From Trachythela sp. YZ-2020 (Eukaryota; Cnidaria; Anthozoa; Malacalcyonacea; Clavulariidae): DNA of 64,000 bases. The stretch's first letter is position 1, and every line of letters starts with the position of its first letter. The position numbers were made by a program, and so were the translations under genes. Location of the stretch: the NCBI GenBank assembly GCA_016169945.1, contig JADLSH010000367.1, forward strand, positions 7,737,501 to 7,801,500, written 5' to 3'. A model generated the notes under the pieces. The model searched no databases. It saw only the letters and a list, made by a program, of their open reading frames with translations, and was not told the DNA's origin. Shown one piece after another: positions 54,778 through 64,000 of this stretch.

Positions 54778-57700
54778 ATGCCTAGGGCTATATCTGTATT
54801 GATCGATTTTTATATCCCTTCATTTAGGTCCAAAGAAAAATTGTTAAAACAAAATATAGAACTGGATGGTGAAAACGACATTGAGTATTACAAAAAATGT
54901 TTAGAAAGTAGCACTGCAATTGGCGATCAGTCTCAAATAGCAAGGAACAGTAGCAATTTGGGTAGTGCCTATCATAGTTTAGAAAATTATGAAAAGGCTG
55001 TTGACTGTTACAAAAAAAGTTTAGAAATTAACACAGCAATGGGTGATCAGTCAGAAATGGCAAGCAACAGTAGCAAATTGGGCAATGCCTGTTATAATTT
55101 AGGAGATTATGAAAAGGCCATTGGCTATTACAAAAAAGGTTTAGAAATTACCACTACTATTCGCGATCGGTCAGGAATAGCAAGTAACAATAGCAATTTG
55201 GGCGATGCGTATCTCTGTTTAGGAGAATATGAAGAGGCCATTGACTATTACAAGAAAGGTTTAGAAATTAGCACTGCAATTGGCAATCGGTCAGGAATAG
55301 CAAGTAACAATTGCAATTTGGGCGATGCATATCTTAGTTCAGGAGAATATGAAAACGCTATTGACTATTACAAAAAAAGTTTAGAAATTAACACAGCAAT
55401 GGGTGATCAGCCAGAAATAGCAAGCAACAGTAGCAAATTGGGCAATACCTATCTAAGTGTAGGAGATTATGAAATGGCTATTGACTATTACAAAAAAGGT
55501 TTAGAAGTTAGCACTGATATTGGTGATCAGTCAGGAATAGCAAACAACAATGGCAATTTGGGCAATGCCTATCTTAGTCTAGGAGATTATGAAACGGCTG
55601 TTAACTATTTGCAAAAAGGTTTAGAGATTAGCACTGCAATTGATGATTCCTCAGGAATAGCAAGTAACAATGGAGATCTGGGCAGTGCTTATCTTAGATT
55701 AGGAGAGTATGAAAAGGCCATTGACTTTTTCAAAAAAAGTTTAGAAATTAGCACTGCAATTGGCGATCAGTTGGGAATAGCAAGTGACACTTGCAACTTG
55801 GGCAATGCCTATCGTAGATTAGGGGATTATGAAAGTGCCATTAACTATTACAAAAAAGGTTTAGAAATTAGTACTGAAATTGGCGATCGGTCAAGCATAG
55901 CAGGTAACAATGGCAATTTGGGCAATGCCTATCTTAGTTCAGGAGATTTTAAGAAGGCCATTTACTATTACAAAAAAGGTTTAGAAATTAGTTCTGAAAT
56001 TGGCGATCAGTCAGGAATAGCAAGAAACATTGGCAATTTAGGCAGTGCCTATTTTAGTTTAGGAGATTATAAAGAAGCCATTACCTATCACGAAAAAGGT
56101 TTAGAAATTGGCACAGCAATTGGCGATCAGTCGGAAATCGCAAACAACACTAGCAATTTAGGCAATGCCTATCATAAGTTAGGAGAATATGAAAAGGCCA
56201 TTGACTGTTACGAAAAAGGTTTAGAAATTAGCACTGCAATTGGCGATCGGTCAGGAATAGCATCTGACAATGGCAATTTGGGCAATGCCTATCATAGTTT
56301 GGGAGAATATGAAAAGGCAATCAACTATTACAAAAATGGTTTAGAAATTAGCACTGAAATTGGCGATCAGTCGGGAATAGCAAGAAACAATGGCAATCTG
56401 GGGGATGCCTATCTTAGTTTAGGAGAATATGAGAAGGCCATTCACCATCACAAAATAGGTTTAGAGATTAACACTGCAATTGGTAATCGGTCAGGAATAG
56501 CAGGTAGTAATGGCAGTTTGGGCAATGCCAATCTTCAGTTAGGAGATTATGAAACGGCCATTGACTATTACAAAAAAGGTTTAGAAATTAGCACTGAAAT
56601 TGGTGATCAGTCAGGAATAGCAATTAAAAATGGCAGTTTGGGCGCTGCCTATCTTGAGTTAGGAGATTGTGAAACGGCCATTGACTATTGCAAAAAAAGT
56701 TTAGAAATTAGCACTGCAATTGGTGATCGGTCAGTAATAGCAAGTAGTAATGCTAATTTGGGCAACGCCTATATTTCTTTAGGAGATTATGAAACGGCCA
56801 TTAACTATTGCAAAAAAGGATTAGAAATTAGCACTGGCATTGGTGATCAGTCACAAATAGCAAAAAACAATAACAATTTAGGCAGTGTCTATCATAGTTT
56901 AGGAGAATACAAAAAGGCCATTGACCATTACAAAAAAGGTTTAAATATTAGCACTGCAATTGGCGATCAGTCAGTAATAGCTAACGGCAATAAAAATTTG
57001 GGGAATGCCTATCTTAGTTTAGGAGAATATGAAAAGGCCATTGACTATTACAAAAAAGGATTAGACATTAGCACTGCAATTGGTAATCAGTCAGAAATTG
57101 GAAGCAACAGTAGCAATTTGGGCAATGCCTATCTGCGTTTGGGAGAAAATGAGAAGGCCATTGACTATTATCAAAAAGGTTTGGAAATTAGCACTGCAAG
57201 TGGCGCTCGTCTAGGCATAGCTAGTAACAATTGCAATTTGGGCAATGCGTATCTTACTTCAGGAGAATATGAAAAGGCTATTAAGTATTACAAAATAGGT
57301 TTAGAAATTAGCACTGCAATTGTTGATCGTTTAGGAATTGCACATACCAATGCCAATTTGGGAATTGCCTGTCAGTGTTTAGGAGAATTTGCAAAGGCTA
57401 TTGACTATTGTCGCAAAGGTTTAGAAATTAGCATTAAAATTGGAGATCGCTCAGGAATAGCAGGTACAAATGGTAATTTGGGTAATGCGTATCTTAAATT
57501 AGGAAAGTATGAAGAGGCAGCATTATACTTAATGAGGTCGATCAACCTCTTCGATGAAATCTTTTTGAATTCTGTTCCAGATCAAAATAAACTGTCATTC
57601 ACTGAGCAGTATTTTCAGTCCCACGTAGTTTTGATGCGTTGTTTCATTTCTGTAAAACGCATTGAGTGCGGATTATTAGTAATTGACCTTGGAAGGGCTA

Positions 57701-59091
57701 AAGATCTTCATTTTTGCATTCAAAAACGACAGGATTCCAAGGACAAAGATATACTCGGTTATGCACGTGCAGTATGGAATATAATCGAGAACAAAGAAGA
57801 GCGAATAGAAACTGACGAAATCCAAAAAGTTCTTCATGTAGAAAACAATGATACCTCAATTTTAGTATTCGCTTTTGATTTGGAAAATTTTCTCAATGTC
57901 TGGATTTTAAATGGTGAAGTTATCTTGAAGGCGTTAAAATTAGATAATGGTATGGAAACATCTGCATTGCTGATTGAGAAATTTCTTAGAAGGGTAAATG
58001 TCAATGTAACCCCAAATTCTTCCTTTTACCAACATGATCCAGTTCTTAAATCTGGTAAGCAAGTTATAAATCCCTTTAAAATAACGACTAGAAAACCTGG
58101 ACCTAAAAAGAAGGTTGAAAATTCTGTTGGTGATAGTGATCCTGGTAATCAAGAAATTTTGAAAAAATTATTTCAACTTTTAATTGATCCTGTAAAGGAT
58201 GTAATTAAAGGAAATAAGCTCATCGTTGTTCCAGACAAGCATCTGTTTTTTGCTCCATATTCTTCATTGATTGATGAAAGTGGCTCTCATTTATCCAACA
58301 GTTACAGCATTCAAATTACACCTTCACTGCACACACTTAAGTCTAGTAGTATGAGACGATCCCATGACTCAGACTTTGGTTTTGCGTTGTTTGTTGGTAA
58401 TCCAACGGTTGGAAAAGTTTCTTTAAATGGGGTAGAAATAACGCCGCCTGACCTACCTAGTTCCACCGAGGAAGTTAAGTGTCTTTCAAAGCATTTTGAT
58501 GCTAGGCCTTTATTGGGACACGAAGCAACAAAGGAGGTAGTACTGGAGCTCTTAGGTGGGGCTAGTATAATCCATATCGCTGCGCATGGCGAACCAACCG
58601 GAGGTGAAATAATGCTAGCTCCAAGCTCTTCCTCGAAGCCATCAAGTTTGTCGGTTCCCACACCAGAGTCGTATCTTCTCAAACAGCAAGACATTATGAG
58701 TATATCTGTGCAAGCTCGCTTGGTAGTTTTGTCCTGTTGTCATACTGGCCAAGGTGAAATTTCTTCAGAGGGTGTTATAGGAATAACCCGGGCATTTCTT
58801 GCAGCTGGAGCCCGCTCTGTTCTTGCCACTCTATGGCCTATAAACGACGAGGCGTCGAAGGAGTTTATGGAAAATTTTTATGCCGAACTTTGCCAGGAAA
58901 CATCAGTTTGTGAAGCTTTAAGAAGAACAATGAACCGTTTCCAGAAACACGAAAAAGAGTGGTACCGAACAAGTACGATCTGGGCTCCATTTACCATCTA
59001 CGGAGAAGACGTGAAGTTTCCAAAGCATGACCTTGAAAAGATAAAACAAAAGTCTCGTGAGATGTTTGCTGGTTTTGTAATATTAACCTAA
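54778..59091 (+). CDS. TPR-CHAT protein: 22 TPR repeats and caspase-like protease domain
   Basis: One uninterrupted 1437-residue ORF. Residues 42-921 are 22 tetratricopeptide repeats of exactly 40 residues, consensus LGNAYLSLGEYEKAIDYYKK plus GLEISTAIGDQSGIASNNGN; the DNA period is exactly 120 bp from 54901 to 57540. Residues about 922-1130 are a helical linker (LLVIDLGRAKDLHFCIQKRQ). Residues about 1130-1420 are a CHAT domain: HIAAHGE (His1270) and LSCCHTGQG (Cys1321) form the expected His-Cys dyad, followed by AGARSVLATLWPINDEASKE. TPR arrays bind proteins; CHAT is a separase/caspase-like protease family. I infer a TPR-regulated protease, substrate unknown. No signal peptide or membrane segment. 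The first Met may lie in an intron (see 54814-54827); C-terminal fragments of the gene follow downstream. Confidence 0.92.
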   Translation: MPRAISVLIDFYIPSFRSKEKLLKQNIELDGENDIEYYKKCLESSTAIGDQSQIARNSSNLGSAYHSLENYEKAVDCYKKSLEINTAMGDQSEMASNSSKLGNACYNLGDYEKAIGYYKKGLEITTTIRDRSGIASNNSNLGDAYLCLGEYEEAIDYYKKGLEISTAIGNRSGIASNNCNLGDAYLSSGEYENAIDYYKKSLEINTAMGDQPEIASNSSKLGNTYLSVGDYEMAIDYYKKGLEVSTDIGDQSGIANNNGNLGNAYLSLGDYETAVNYLQKGLEISTAIDDSSGIASNNGDLGSAYLRLGEYEKAIDFFKKSLEISTAIGDQLGIASDTCNLGNAYRRLGDYESAINYYKKGLEISTEIGDRSSIAGNNGNLGNAYLSSGDFKKAIYYYKKGLEISSEIGDQSGIARNIGNLGSAYFSLGDYKEAITYHEKGLEIGTAIGDQSEIANNTSNLGNAYHKLGEYEKAIDCYEKGLEISTAIGDRSGIASDNGNLGNAYHSLGEYEKAINYYKNGLEISTEIGDQSGIARNNGNLGDAYLSLGEYEKAIHHHKIGLEINTAIGNRSGIAGSNGSLGNANLQLGDYETAIDYYKKGLEISTEIGDQSGIAIKNGSLGAAYLELGDCETAIDYCKKSLEISTAIGDRSVIASSNANLGNAYISLGDYETAINYCKKGLEISTGIGDQSQIAKNNNNLGSVYHSLGEYKKAIDHYKKGLNISTAIGDQSVIANGNKNLGNAYLSLGEYEKAIDYYKKGLDISTAIGNQSEIGSNSSNLGNAYLRLGENEKAIDYYQKGLEISTASGARLGIASNNCNLGNAYLTSGEYEKAIKYYKIGLEISTAIVDRLGIAHTNANLGIACQCLGEFAKAIDYCRKGLEISIKIGDRSGIAGTNGNLGNAYLKLGKYEEAALYLMRSINLFDEIFLNSVPDQNKLSFTEQYFQSHVVLMRCFISVKRIECGLLVIDLGRAKDLHFCIQKRQDSKDKDILGYARAVWNIIENKEERIETDEIQKVLHVENNDTSILVFAFDLENFLNVWILNGEVILKALKLDNGMETSALLIEKFLRRVNVNVTPNSSFYQHDPVLKSGKQVINPFKITTRKPGPKKKVENSVGDSDPGNQEILKKLFQLLIDPVKDVIKGNKLIVVPDKHLFFAPYSSLIDESGSHLSNSYSIQITPSLHTLKSSSMRRSHDSDFGFALFVGNPTVGKVSLNGVEITPPDLPSSTEEVKCLSKHFDARPLLGHEATKEVVLELLGGASIIHIAAHGEPTGGEIMLAPSSSSKPSSLSVPTPESYLLKQQDIMSISVQARLVVLSCCHTGQGEISSEGVIGITRAFLAAGARSVLATLWPINDEASKEFMENFYAELCQETSVCEALRRTMNRFQKHEKEWYRTSTIWAPFTIYGEDVKFPKHDLEKIKQKSREMFAGFVILT
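54814..54827 (+). promoter_or_regulatory. Possible 3' splice site of the TPR-CHAT exon
   Basis: ATCCCTTCATTTAG is a pyrimidine tract ending in AG, just before residues that begin the charged N-terminal helix. If used, the exon starts at 54828 and the Met at 54778 is not the start; the true start would be in an upstream exon not seen here. Confidence 0.35.
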
Positions 59092-60068
59092 AGTTTATGA
59101 CTTGCATTATTTAAAATTGCATTGTTTAGAATTGCGTGTCCGTCGTTAGTGACAAATGAGATTCTATGGAAACAGGGTTGTCAAATTAACGTAGTTGTTA
59201 CCAGGAGAAAGTAGTTTAGTATTTAAGTTTGTTGGTTTGAGTCGTGTGCGCTTGTAAGTTGTAAGCTGTAAATCAGATTTTGTGATAGCCTTAATGTTGT
59301 GAAATTGCTGCATTCATTCAGTGCTTCGCAAGAAACTGTCAGATAAATAATATTGGCTAGTCTTGAGTTTGTTGTTTAAAGTTGTCCGCGGTTATTAATT
59401 GAAGAATGAGATTTCGTGATAGCAAGATTACAAAGTTGCTGCAGATGTTACTTGACGAGGAACTTGTAGAAGAAATATGGTGTAGTCCTTACCACACGTG
59501 TGAAGAAATGCTTAGTTGTGTCTCCGTTATTAAGTGACAAATACGATGTCGCTACTTCGCATGAAATCAGTATAGAAGAAATATAGTTTAGCTTTAAGTT
59601 TATTGTTTAGATTTGCTTTTTCGTTATTTAGTGAAAAATCAGATTTTGTAATAACAAAGTTTTCGTCGAGTATTTCCAGTTGTTACTCCACTAGAAGCTG
59701 ACACTCTAGAAAAAAGTGCAGGCAAACTCGAACAATCCGTACACACTGTAGAATAATAATTATTATAGTTTAGCTTAGAGATTGGTGTTAAGACATGTAT
59801 CTCCGTTGTTACGTGAGAAAGTCGATATTTATTTTTTGTAAGAGCAATGTTACCAGGATGCTGCAGATTTTACTATGACAGAAACCTGTAAGAAAAATGG
59901 TTTAATTCTCTTGAACTATTGCTGTAAGTTGATGGGACTGTTTCCATGTATGTAAGTATACGATTTTCTGTGTTATCATAAGCTGCGCGGTATTGTGAAA
60001 AATATGAACAGAACTTCGACGTTTCGTTCAAAAACCCTGCGACTGGAAGTTATATCTCTATCAATTCC
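59092..60068. other. 3' flank of the TPR-CHAT gene (unit 1)
   Basis: No ORF of substance. It probably includes the 3' UTR; no AATAAA signal stands out. The sequence is repeated in units 2 and 3. It ends with the hammerhead-like block at 60011-60049. Confidence 0.6.
60011..60049 (-). repeat. Hammerhead-like repeat block, unit 1 border
   Basis: The minus strand reads CTTCCAGTCGCAGGGTTTTT, then GAACGAAACGTCGAAGTTCT. It is the same family as the 2515 element; the GAAAC-GTC half is intact but the CTGANGA box is not (CAGTCGC). Confidence 0.6.
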
Positions 60069-60593
60069 AGTATAATCCATATCGCTGCGCATGGCGAACC
60101 AAACGGAGGTGAAATAATGCGAGCTCCCAGTTCTTCCTTGAAGCCATCATGCGTGTCGGTTCCCACACCAGAGTCGTATCTTCTCAAACAGCAAGACATG
60201 AGTATATCTGTGCAAGCTCGCTTGGTGGTTTTGTGCTGTTGTCATACTGGCCAAGGTGAAATTTCTTCAGTGGTTGTTATCGGAATAACCCGGGCATTTC
60301 TTGTAGCTGGAGCCCGCTCTGTTCTTGCTACTCTATGGCCTATAGACGATGAGGCGTCGAAGGAGTTTATGGAAAATTTTTATGCCGAACTTTGCCAGGA
60401 AACATCATTTTGTGAAGCTTTAAGAAGTACAATGAACCTTTTCCAGAAACACGAAAAAGAGGAGTACCGATCAAGTACGATCGGGGCTCCATTTACCATC
60501 TACGGACAAGACGTGAAGTTTCCAAAGCATGACCTTGAAAAGATAAAACAAAAGTCTCGTGAGATGTTTGCTGGTTTTGTAATATTAACCTAA
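60069..60593 (+). CDS. CHAT domain fragment, duplicate 1
   Basis: Open frame from the unit border through the stop at 60593, matching residues about 1263-1437 of the long protein. It keeps HIAAHGE and the Cys motif as LCCCHTGQG. Relative to the parent it has a 3-bp deletion and several amino-acid changes, such as PIDDEASKE for PINDEASKE, but no frameshift or stop. The frame is also open for some distance upstream of 60069. It has no TPRs. The bases before it (ATCTCTATCAATTCCAG) resemble a 3' splice site, so it may be an alternative last exon; otherwise it is a gene fragment. The first in-frame Met lies at 60117. Confidence 0.6.
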   Translation, partial: SIIHIAAHGEPNGGEIMRAPSSSLKPSCVSVPTPESYLLKQQDMSISVQARLVVLCCCHTGQGEISSVVVIGITRAFLVAGARSVLATLWPIDDEASKEFMENFYAELCQETSFCEALRSTMNLFQKHEKEEYRSSTIGAPFTIYGQDVKFPKHDLEKIKQKSREMFAGFVILT

Positions 60594-61550
60594 AGTTTAT
60601 GACTTTGGGTGTCCGTCGTTAGTGACAAATGAGATTCTATGGAAACAGGGTTGTCAAATTAACGTATAGTTGTTACCAGGAGAAAGTAGTTTAGTATTTA
60701 AGTTTGTTGGTTTGAGTCGTGTGCGCTTGTAAGTTGTAAGCTGTAAATCAGATTTTGTGATAGCCTTAATGTTGTGAAATTGCTGTATTCATTCAGTGCT
60801 TCGCGAGAAATTGTCAGAGAAATAATATTGACTAGTCTTGAGTTTGTTGTTTAAAGTTGTCCGCGGTTATTAATTGAAGAATGAGATTTCGTGATAGCAA
60901 GATTACAAAGTTGCTGCAGATGTTACTTGACGAGGAACTTGTAGAAGAAATATGGTGTAGTCCTTACCACACGTGTGAAGAAAAGCTTAGTTGTGTCTCC
61001 GTTATTAAGTGACAAATACGATGTCGCTACTTCGCATGAAATCAGTATAGAAGAAATATATAGTTTAGCTTTAAGTTTGTTGTTTAGATTTGCTTTTTCG
61101 TTATTTAGTGAAAAATCAGATTTTGTAATAACAAAGTTTTCGTCGAGTATTTCCAGCTGTTACTCCACTAGAAGCTGACACTCTAGAAAAAAAGTGCAGG
61201 CAAACTCGAACAATCCGTAGACACTGTAGAATAATAATTATTATAGTTTAGCTTTGAGATTGGTGTTAAGACATGTATCTCCGTTGTTACGTGAGAAAGT
61301 CGATATTTATTTTTTGTAAGAGCAATGTTACCAGGATGCTGCAGATTTTACTATGACAGAAACCTGTAAGAAAAATGGTTTAATTCTCTTGAACTATATA
61401 TTGCTGTAAGTTGATGGGACTGTTTCCATGTATGTAAGTATACGATTTTCTGTGTTATCATAAGCTGCGCGGTATTGTGAAAAATATGAACAGAACTTCG
61501 ACGTTTCGTTCGAAAACCCTGCGACTGGAAGTTATATCTCCATCAATTCC
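60594..61550. other. 3' flank, unit 2
   Basis: Near-copy of 59092-60068 with indels that are not multiples of three, as expected for non-coding DNA. An ORF at 60975-61178 is not conserved in the other units. Hammerhead-like block at 61493-61530. Confidence 0.7.
61493..61530 (-). repeat. Hammerhead-like repeat block, unit 2 border
   Basis: As at 60011-60049, here with GGGTTTTCGAACGAAACGTC on the minus strand. Confidence 0.6.
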
Positions 61551-62075
61551 AGTATAATCCATATCGCTGCGCATGGCGAACCAAACGGAGGTGAAATAAT
61601 GCGAGCTCCCAGTTCTTCCTTGAAGCCATCATGTGTGTCGGTTCCCACACCAGAGTCGTATCTTCTCAAACAGCAAGACATTATGAGTATATCTGTGCAA
61701 GCTCGCTTGGTAGTTTTGTGCTGTTGTCATACTGGCCAAGGTGAAATTTCTTCAGTGGGTGTTATCGGAATAACCCGGGCATTTCTTGTAGCTGGAGCCC
61801 GCTCTGTTCTTGCTGCTCTATGGCCTATAGACGATGAGGCGTCGAAGGAGTTTATGGAAACTTTTTATGCCGAACTTTGCCAGGAAACATTTTGTGAAGC
61901 TTTAAGAAGTACAATGAACCTTTTCCAGAAACACGAAAAAGAGGGGTACCGATCAAGTACGATCGGGGCTCCATTTACCATCTACGGACAAGACGTGAAG
62001 TTTCCAAAGCATGACCTTGAAAAGATAAAACAAAAGTCTCGTGAGATGTTTGCTGATTTTGTAATATTAACCTAA
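61551..62075 (+). CDS. CHAT domain fragment, duplicate 2
   Basis: Like duplicate 1, with His and Cys motifs kept (HIAAHGE; LCCCHTGQG) and an open frame to 62075. It has its own 3-bp deletion (ETFCEAL, where duplicate 1 has ETSFCEAL) and substitutions (ALWPIDDE, FADFVILT). Substitutions shared with duplicate 1 but not the parent (RAPSSSLKPSC, FLVAGARS, DLxG to QDVKF) show that one duplicate gave rise to the other. Preceded by the same splice-acceptor-like ATCTCCATCAATTCCAG. Confidence 0.6.
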   Translation, partial: SIIHIAAHGEPNGGEIMRAPSSSLKPSCVSVPTPESYLLKQQDIMSISVQARLVVLCCCHTGQGEISSVGVIGITRAFLVAGARSVLAALWPIDDEASKEFMETFYAELCQETFCEALRSTMNLFQKHEKEGYRSSTIGAPFTIYGQDVKFPKHDLEKIKQKSREMFADFVILT

Positions 62076-63240
62076 AGTTTATGACTTGCATTATTTAACA
62101 ACGCTTGAAATCCACAGCAGGTGTGTAACTGCATATGTTTCGTTAAAACACCGTCGTCGTTGTCAGTCTAATCTGTGTTCCAAGTATCTCTGCTTTGCTG
62201 GATATTATTACAGTGTACCATACGGTAGAAACAAATCTTTCTGACATCCATGGAAAATAATGGACGAATGATAACATTACTTTGAATTTGTTGTTTAGAA
62301 TTGCGTGTCCGTCATTAGTGATACATGAGATTCTATGGAAACAGAGTTGTCAAATTAACGTAGTTGTTACCAGGAGAAAGTAGTTTAGTGTTTAAGTTTG
62401 TTGGTTTGAGTCGTGTGCGCTTGTAAGTTGTAAGCTGTAAATCAGATTTTGTGATAGCTTTAATGTTGTGAAATTGCTGTATTCATCCAGTGCTTCGCGA
62501 GAAATTGTCAGAGAAATAATATTGACTAGTCTTGAGTTTGTTGTTTAAAGTTGTCCGCGGTTATTAATTGAAGAATGAGATTTCGTGATAGCAAGATTAC
62601 AAAGCTGCTGCAGATGTTACTTGACGAGGAACTTGTAGAAGAAATATGGTGTAGTCCTTACTACACGTGTGAAGAAATGCTTAGTTGTGTCTCCTTTATT
62701 AAGTGACAAATACGATGTCGCTACTTCGCATGAAATCAGTATAGAAGAATTATAGTTTAGCTTTAAGTTTGTTGTTTAGATTTGCTTTTTCGTTATTTAG
62801 TGAAAAATCAGATTTTGTAATAACAAAGTTTTCGTCGAGTATTTCCAGCTATTACTCCACTAGAAGCTGACACTCTAGAAAAAAAGTGCAGGCAAACTCG
62901 AACAATCCGTAGACACTGTAGAATAATAATTATTATAGTTTAGCTTTGAGATTGGTGTTAAGACCTGTATCTCCGTTGTTACGTGAGAAAGTCGATATTT
63001 ATTTTTTGTAAGAGCAATGTTACCAGGATGCTGCAGATTTTACTTCGACAGAAACCTATAAGAAAAAAAGTTTAATTCTCTTGAACTATTGCTGTAAGTT
63101 GATGGGACTGTTTCTATGTATGTAAGTATACCATTTTTTGTGTTATTCATAAGCTGCTCGGTTTTGTGAAAAACATGAACAGAACTTTGACGTTTCGTTC
63201 AAAGGCCCTGCGGCTGGAAGTTATATCCCGATCAATTCCA
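62076..63240. other. 3' flank, unit 3
   Basis: As units 1 and 2 with an added segment at about 62090-62285. Ends with the hammerhead-like block at 63182-63220 and ATCAATTCCA, after which the similarity stops. Confidence 0.7.
63182..63220 (-). repeat. Hammerhead-like repeat block, unit 3 border
   Basis: The minus strand reads CTTCCAGCCGCAGGGCCTTT, then GAACGAAACGTCAAAGTTCT. This is the third border copy. Confidence 0.6.
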
Positions 63241-63711
63241 TGCTTGCCCCCCCCCCCCCCTCCGGAATTTGTTGGGTATTTGACATTTAGGGAAAAACCT
63301 TCACAAATGCCCCACCATGGGGTCAAATTATGATGCAAAATCCACCGACGAGACTTTAAATTGATGCAAATGCCCCACCCGGCCACCCTGGAGGGAAAAT
63401 AACCGTTTACTGGTGAGCAAATATTTATAATATTTCCACTACTACTGTATATGAAAATTACTCAACCATAAGATCTAACGCTGTATTTCACACTGTATTC
63501 TAATTGATTTGAACCCTACAAAAATTCCTGTACTTAGTAATAACAAAATGTCTATTATTAAACATCTAGCAGAATAGAGTGTTTGCGGAGTTGAGAAATG
63601 GAGCAACTTTCAATATTATACAGTGTATTCTCCACCTTGGGCACGACCCTGGGAACAGGGGCAGTCGCCAAATGCCTGACAGATGCCGGGGAGGGACGAT
63701 GAGCACGCATG
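63241..63711. other. Unannotated stretch with a poly-C run
   Basis: A C run at 63247-63260 and no recognisable gene; the short ORFs at 63147-63386 and 63579-63788 have no domain and cross repeat borders. Confidence 0.45.
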
Positions 63712-63975
63712 AAATTGTGACATTAGGGCCTTTGCTCGAAACGTCTAAGTTCTGTTCAGGTAGTTGGATTAGAGAGGTTCAGATTTGACTGCCGCAACCG
63801 CTACCTCTCACTGGCTCAGTACGCATCTGATTGGTTAATCCGGTAGATTAAACTCGCCTGATTGGTTCATTGTGGTGGTAGCAGTAGTGGAAGTCAAATC
63901 TGAACCTTTCTAATATCTATAAACCGGCGCAGCTTGTATTTTTCGCTACCTACACTGGCACCCTTACGTTCGAGA
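63712..63975 (+). mobile_element. Second copy of the small 2515-type element, split by a MITE
   Basis: Shares with 2515-2640 the order AGGGCCTTTGCTCGAAACGT, AAGTTCT, TTCAGGTAGT and, after the MITE, GCTACCTACACTGGCAC. The CTGANGA box has decayed to GTGACATTA. Borders are approximate. Confidence 0.55.
63769..63913. mobile_element. 145-bp MITE
   Basis: Inverted ends TTAGAGAGGTTCAGATTTGA and TCAAATCTGAACCTTTCTAA. It splits the small element around it; the target is TA-like (TTA/TAA). Confidence 0.8.
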
Positions 63976-64000
63976 TTTTGTTATTGATGTACTATATTCA

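Larger units (their letters stand above)
58564..63239 (+). repeat. Tandem triplication: CHAT C-terminal half plus 3' flank
   Basis: Three direct units begin at AGTATAATCCATATCGCTGC: 58564 (inside the gene), 60069 and 61551. Each runs through the catalytic half of the CHAT domain, its stop codon and about 1 kb of 3' flank to a common end ATCAATTCC. Unit lengths are about 1505, 1482 and 1690 bp; the third has about 200 extra bases after its stop (62090-62285). Confidence 0.93.

Overview
This window looks like gene-poor, repeat-rich DNA from an animal, most likely an anthozoan cnidarian (coral, sea anemone or octocoral). That assignment is inference. It rests on AT-rich non-coding DNA, Penelope-like, CR1-like, Gypsy and BEL/Pao retroelements side by side, many palindromic DNA transposons, and one long TPR-CHAT gene of a type that is expanded in cnidarians. 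Nothing looks bacterial: there are no operons, ribosome binding sites, rRNA or CRISPR.

Layout. 0-2.7 kb: a 1.35-kb palindromic element, then a 126-bp element with a perfect 12-bp target duplication and a hammerhead-like core. 2.9-5.6 kb (minus): a decayed transposase-like gene with a C2H2 finger and a SAP domain, interrupted by a 400-bp element with an 8-bp target duplication. 8.0-24.65 kb: one Penelope-like element (PLE, minus) split into four pieces by three independent insertions: a 9.9-kb composite carrying a Gypsy element and a 51-bp satellite, a 1-kb hAT-like element that itself holds another, and a 3.8-kb Mutator-like palindrome. 24.65-25.87 kb: a second PLE piece on the plus strand, head to head with the first. 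25.9-28.5 kb: a palindrome and a hAT-like MITE.

28.7-35.9 kb (minus): a decayed BEL/Pao retrotransposon whose integrase was split by a third PLE copy (7-bp target duplication); that PLE in turn holds a tRNA-derived SINE. 35.9-45.5 kb: more palindromes, a LINE remnant and a LINE tail. 45.5-52.3 kb (plus): a CR1-like LINE with endonuclease and reverse transcriptase, split by a 3.3-kb DNA transposon, followed by a second truncated LINE. 52.4-54.0 kb (minus): the C-terminal part of an R2/NeSL-type LINE, split by a mariner-like palindrome.

54.8-63.2 kb: the only convincing host gene. It is a 1437-residue ORF with 22 tetratricopeptide repeats in exact 120-bp register, followed by a CHAT (caspase-like) protease domain with visible His and Cys. 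Downstream, the catalytic half of the CHAT domain plus about 1 kb of 3' flank is tandemly repeated twice more. The duplicated coding parts keep an open frame with only 3-bp indels, and every unit border carries the same hammerhead-like repeat. This locus is the most interesting biology in the window. The second theme is the record of nested insertions, readable to the base from target-site duplications.
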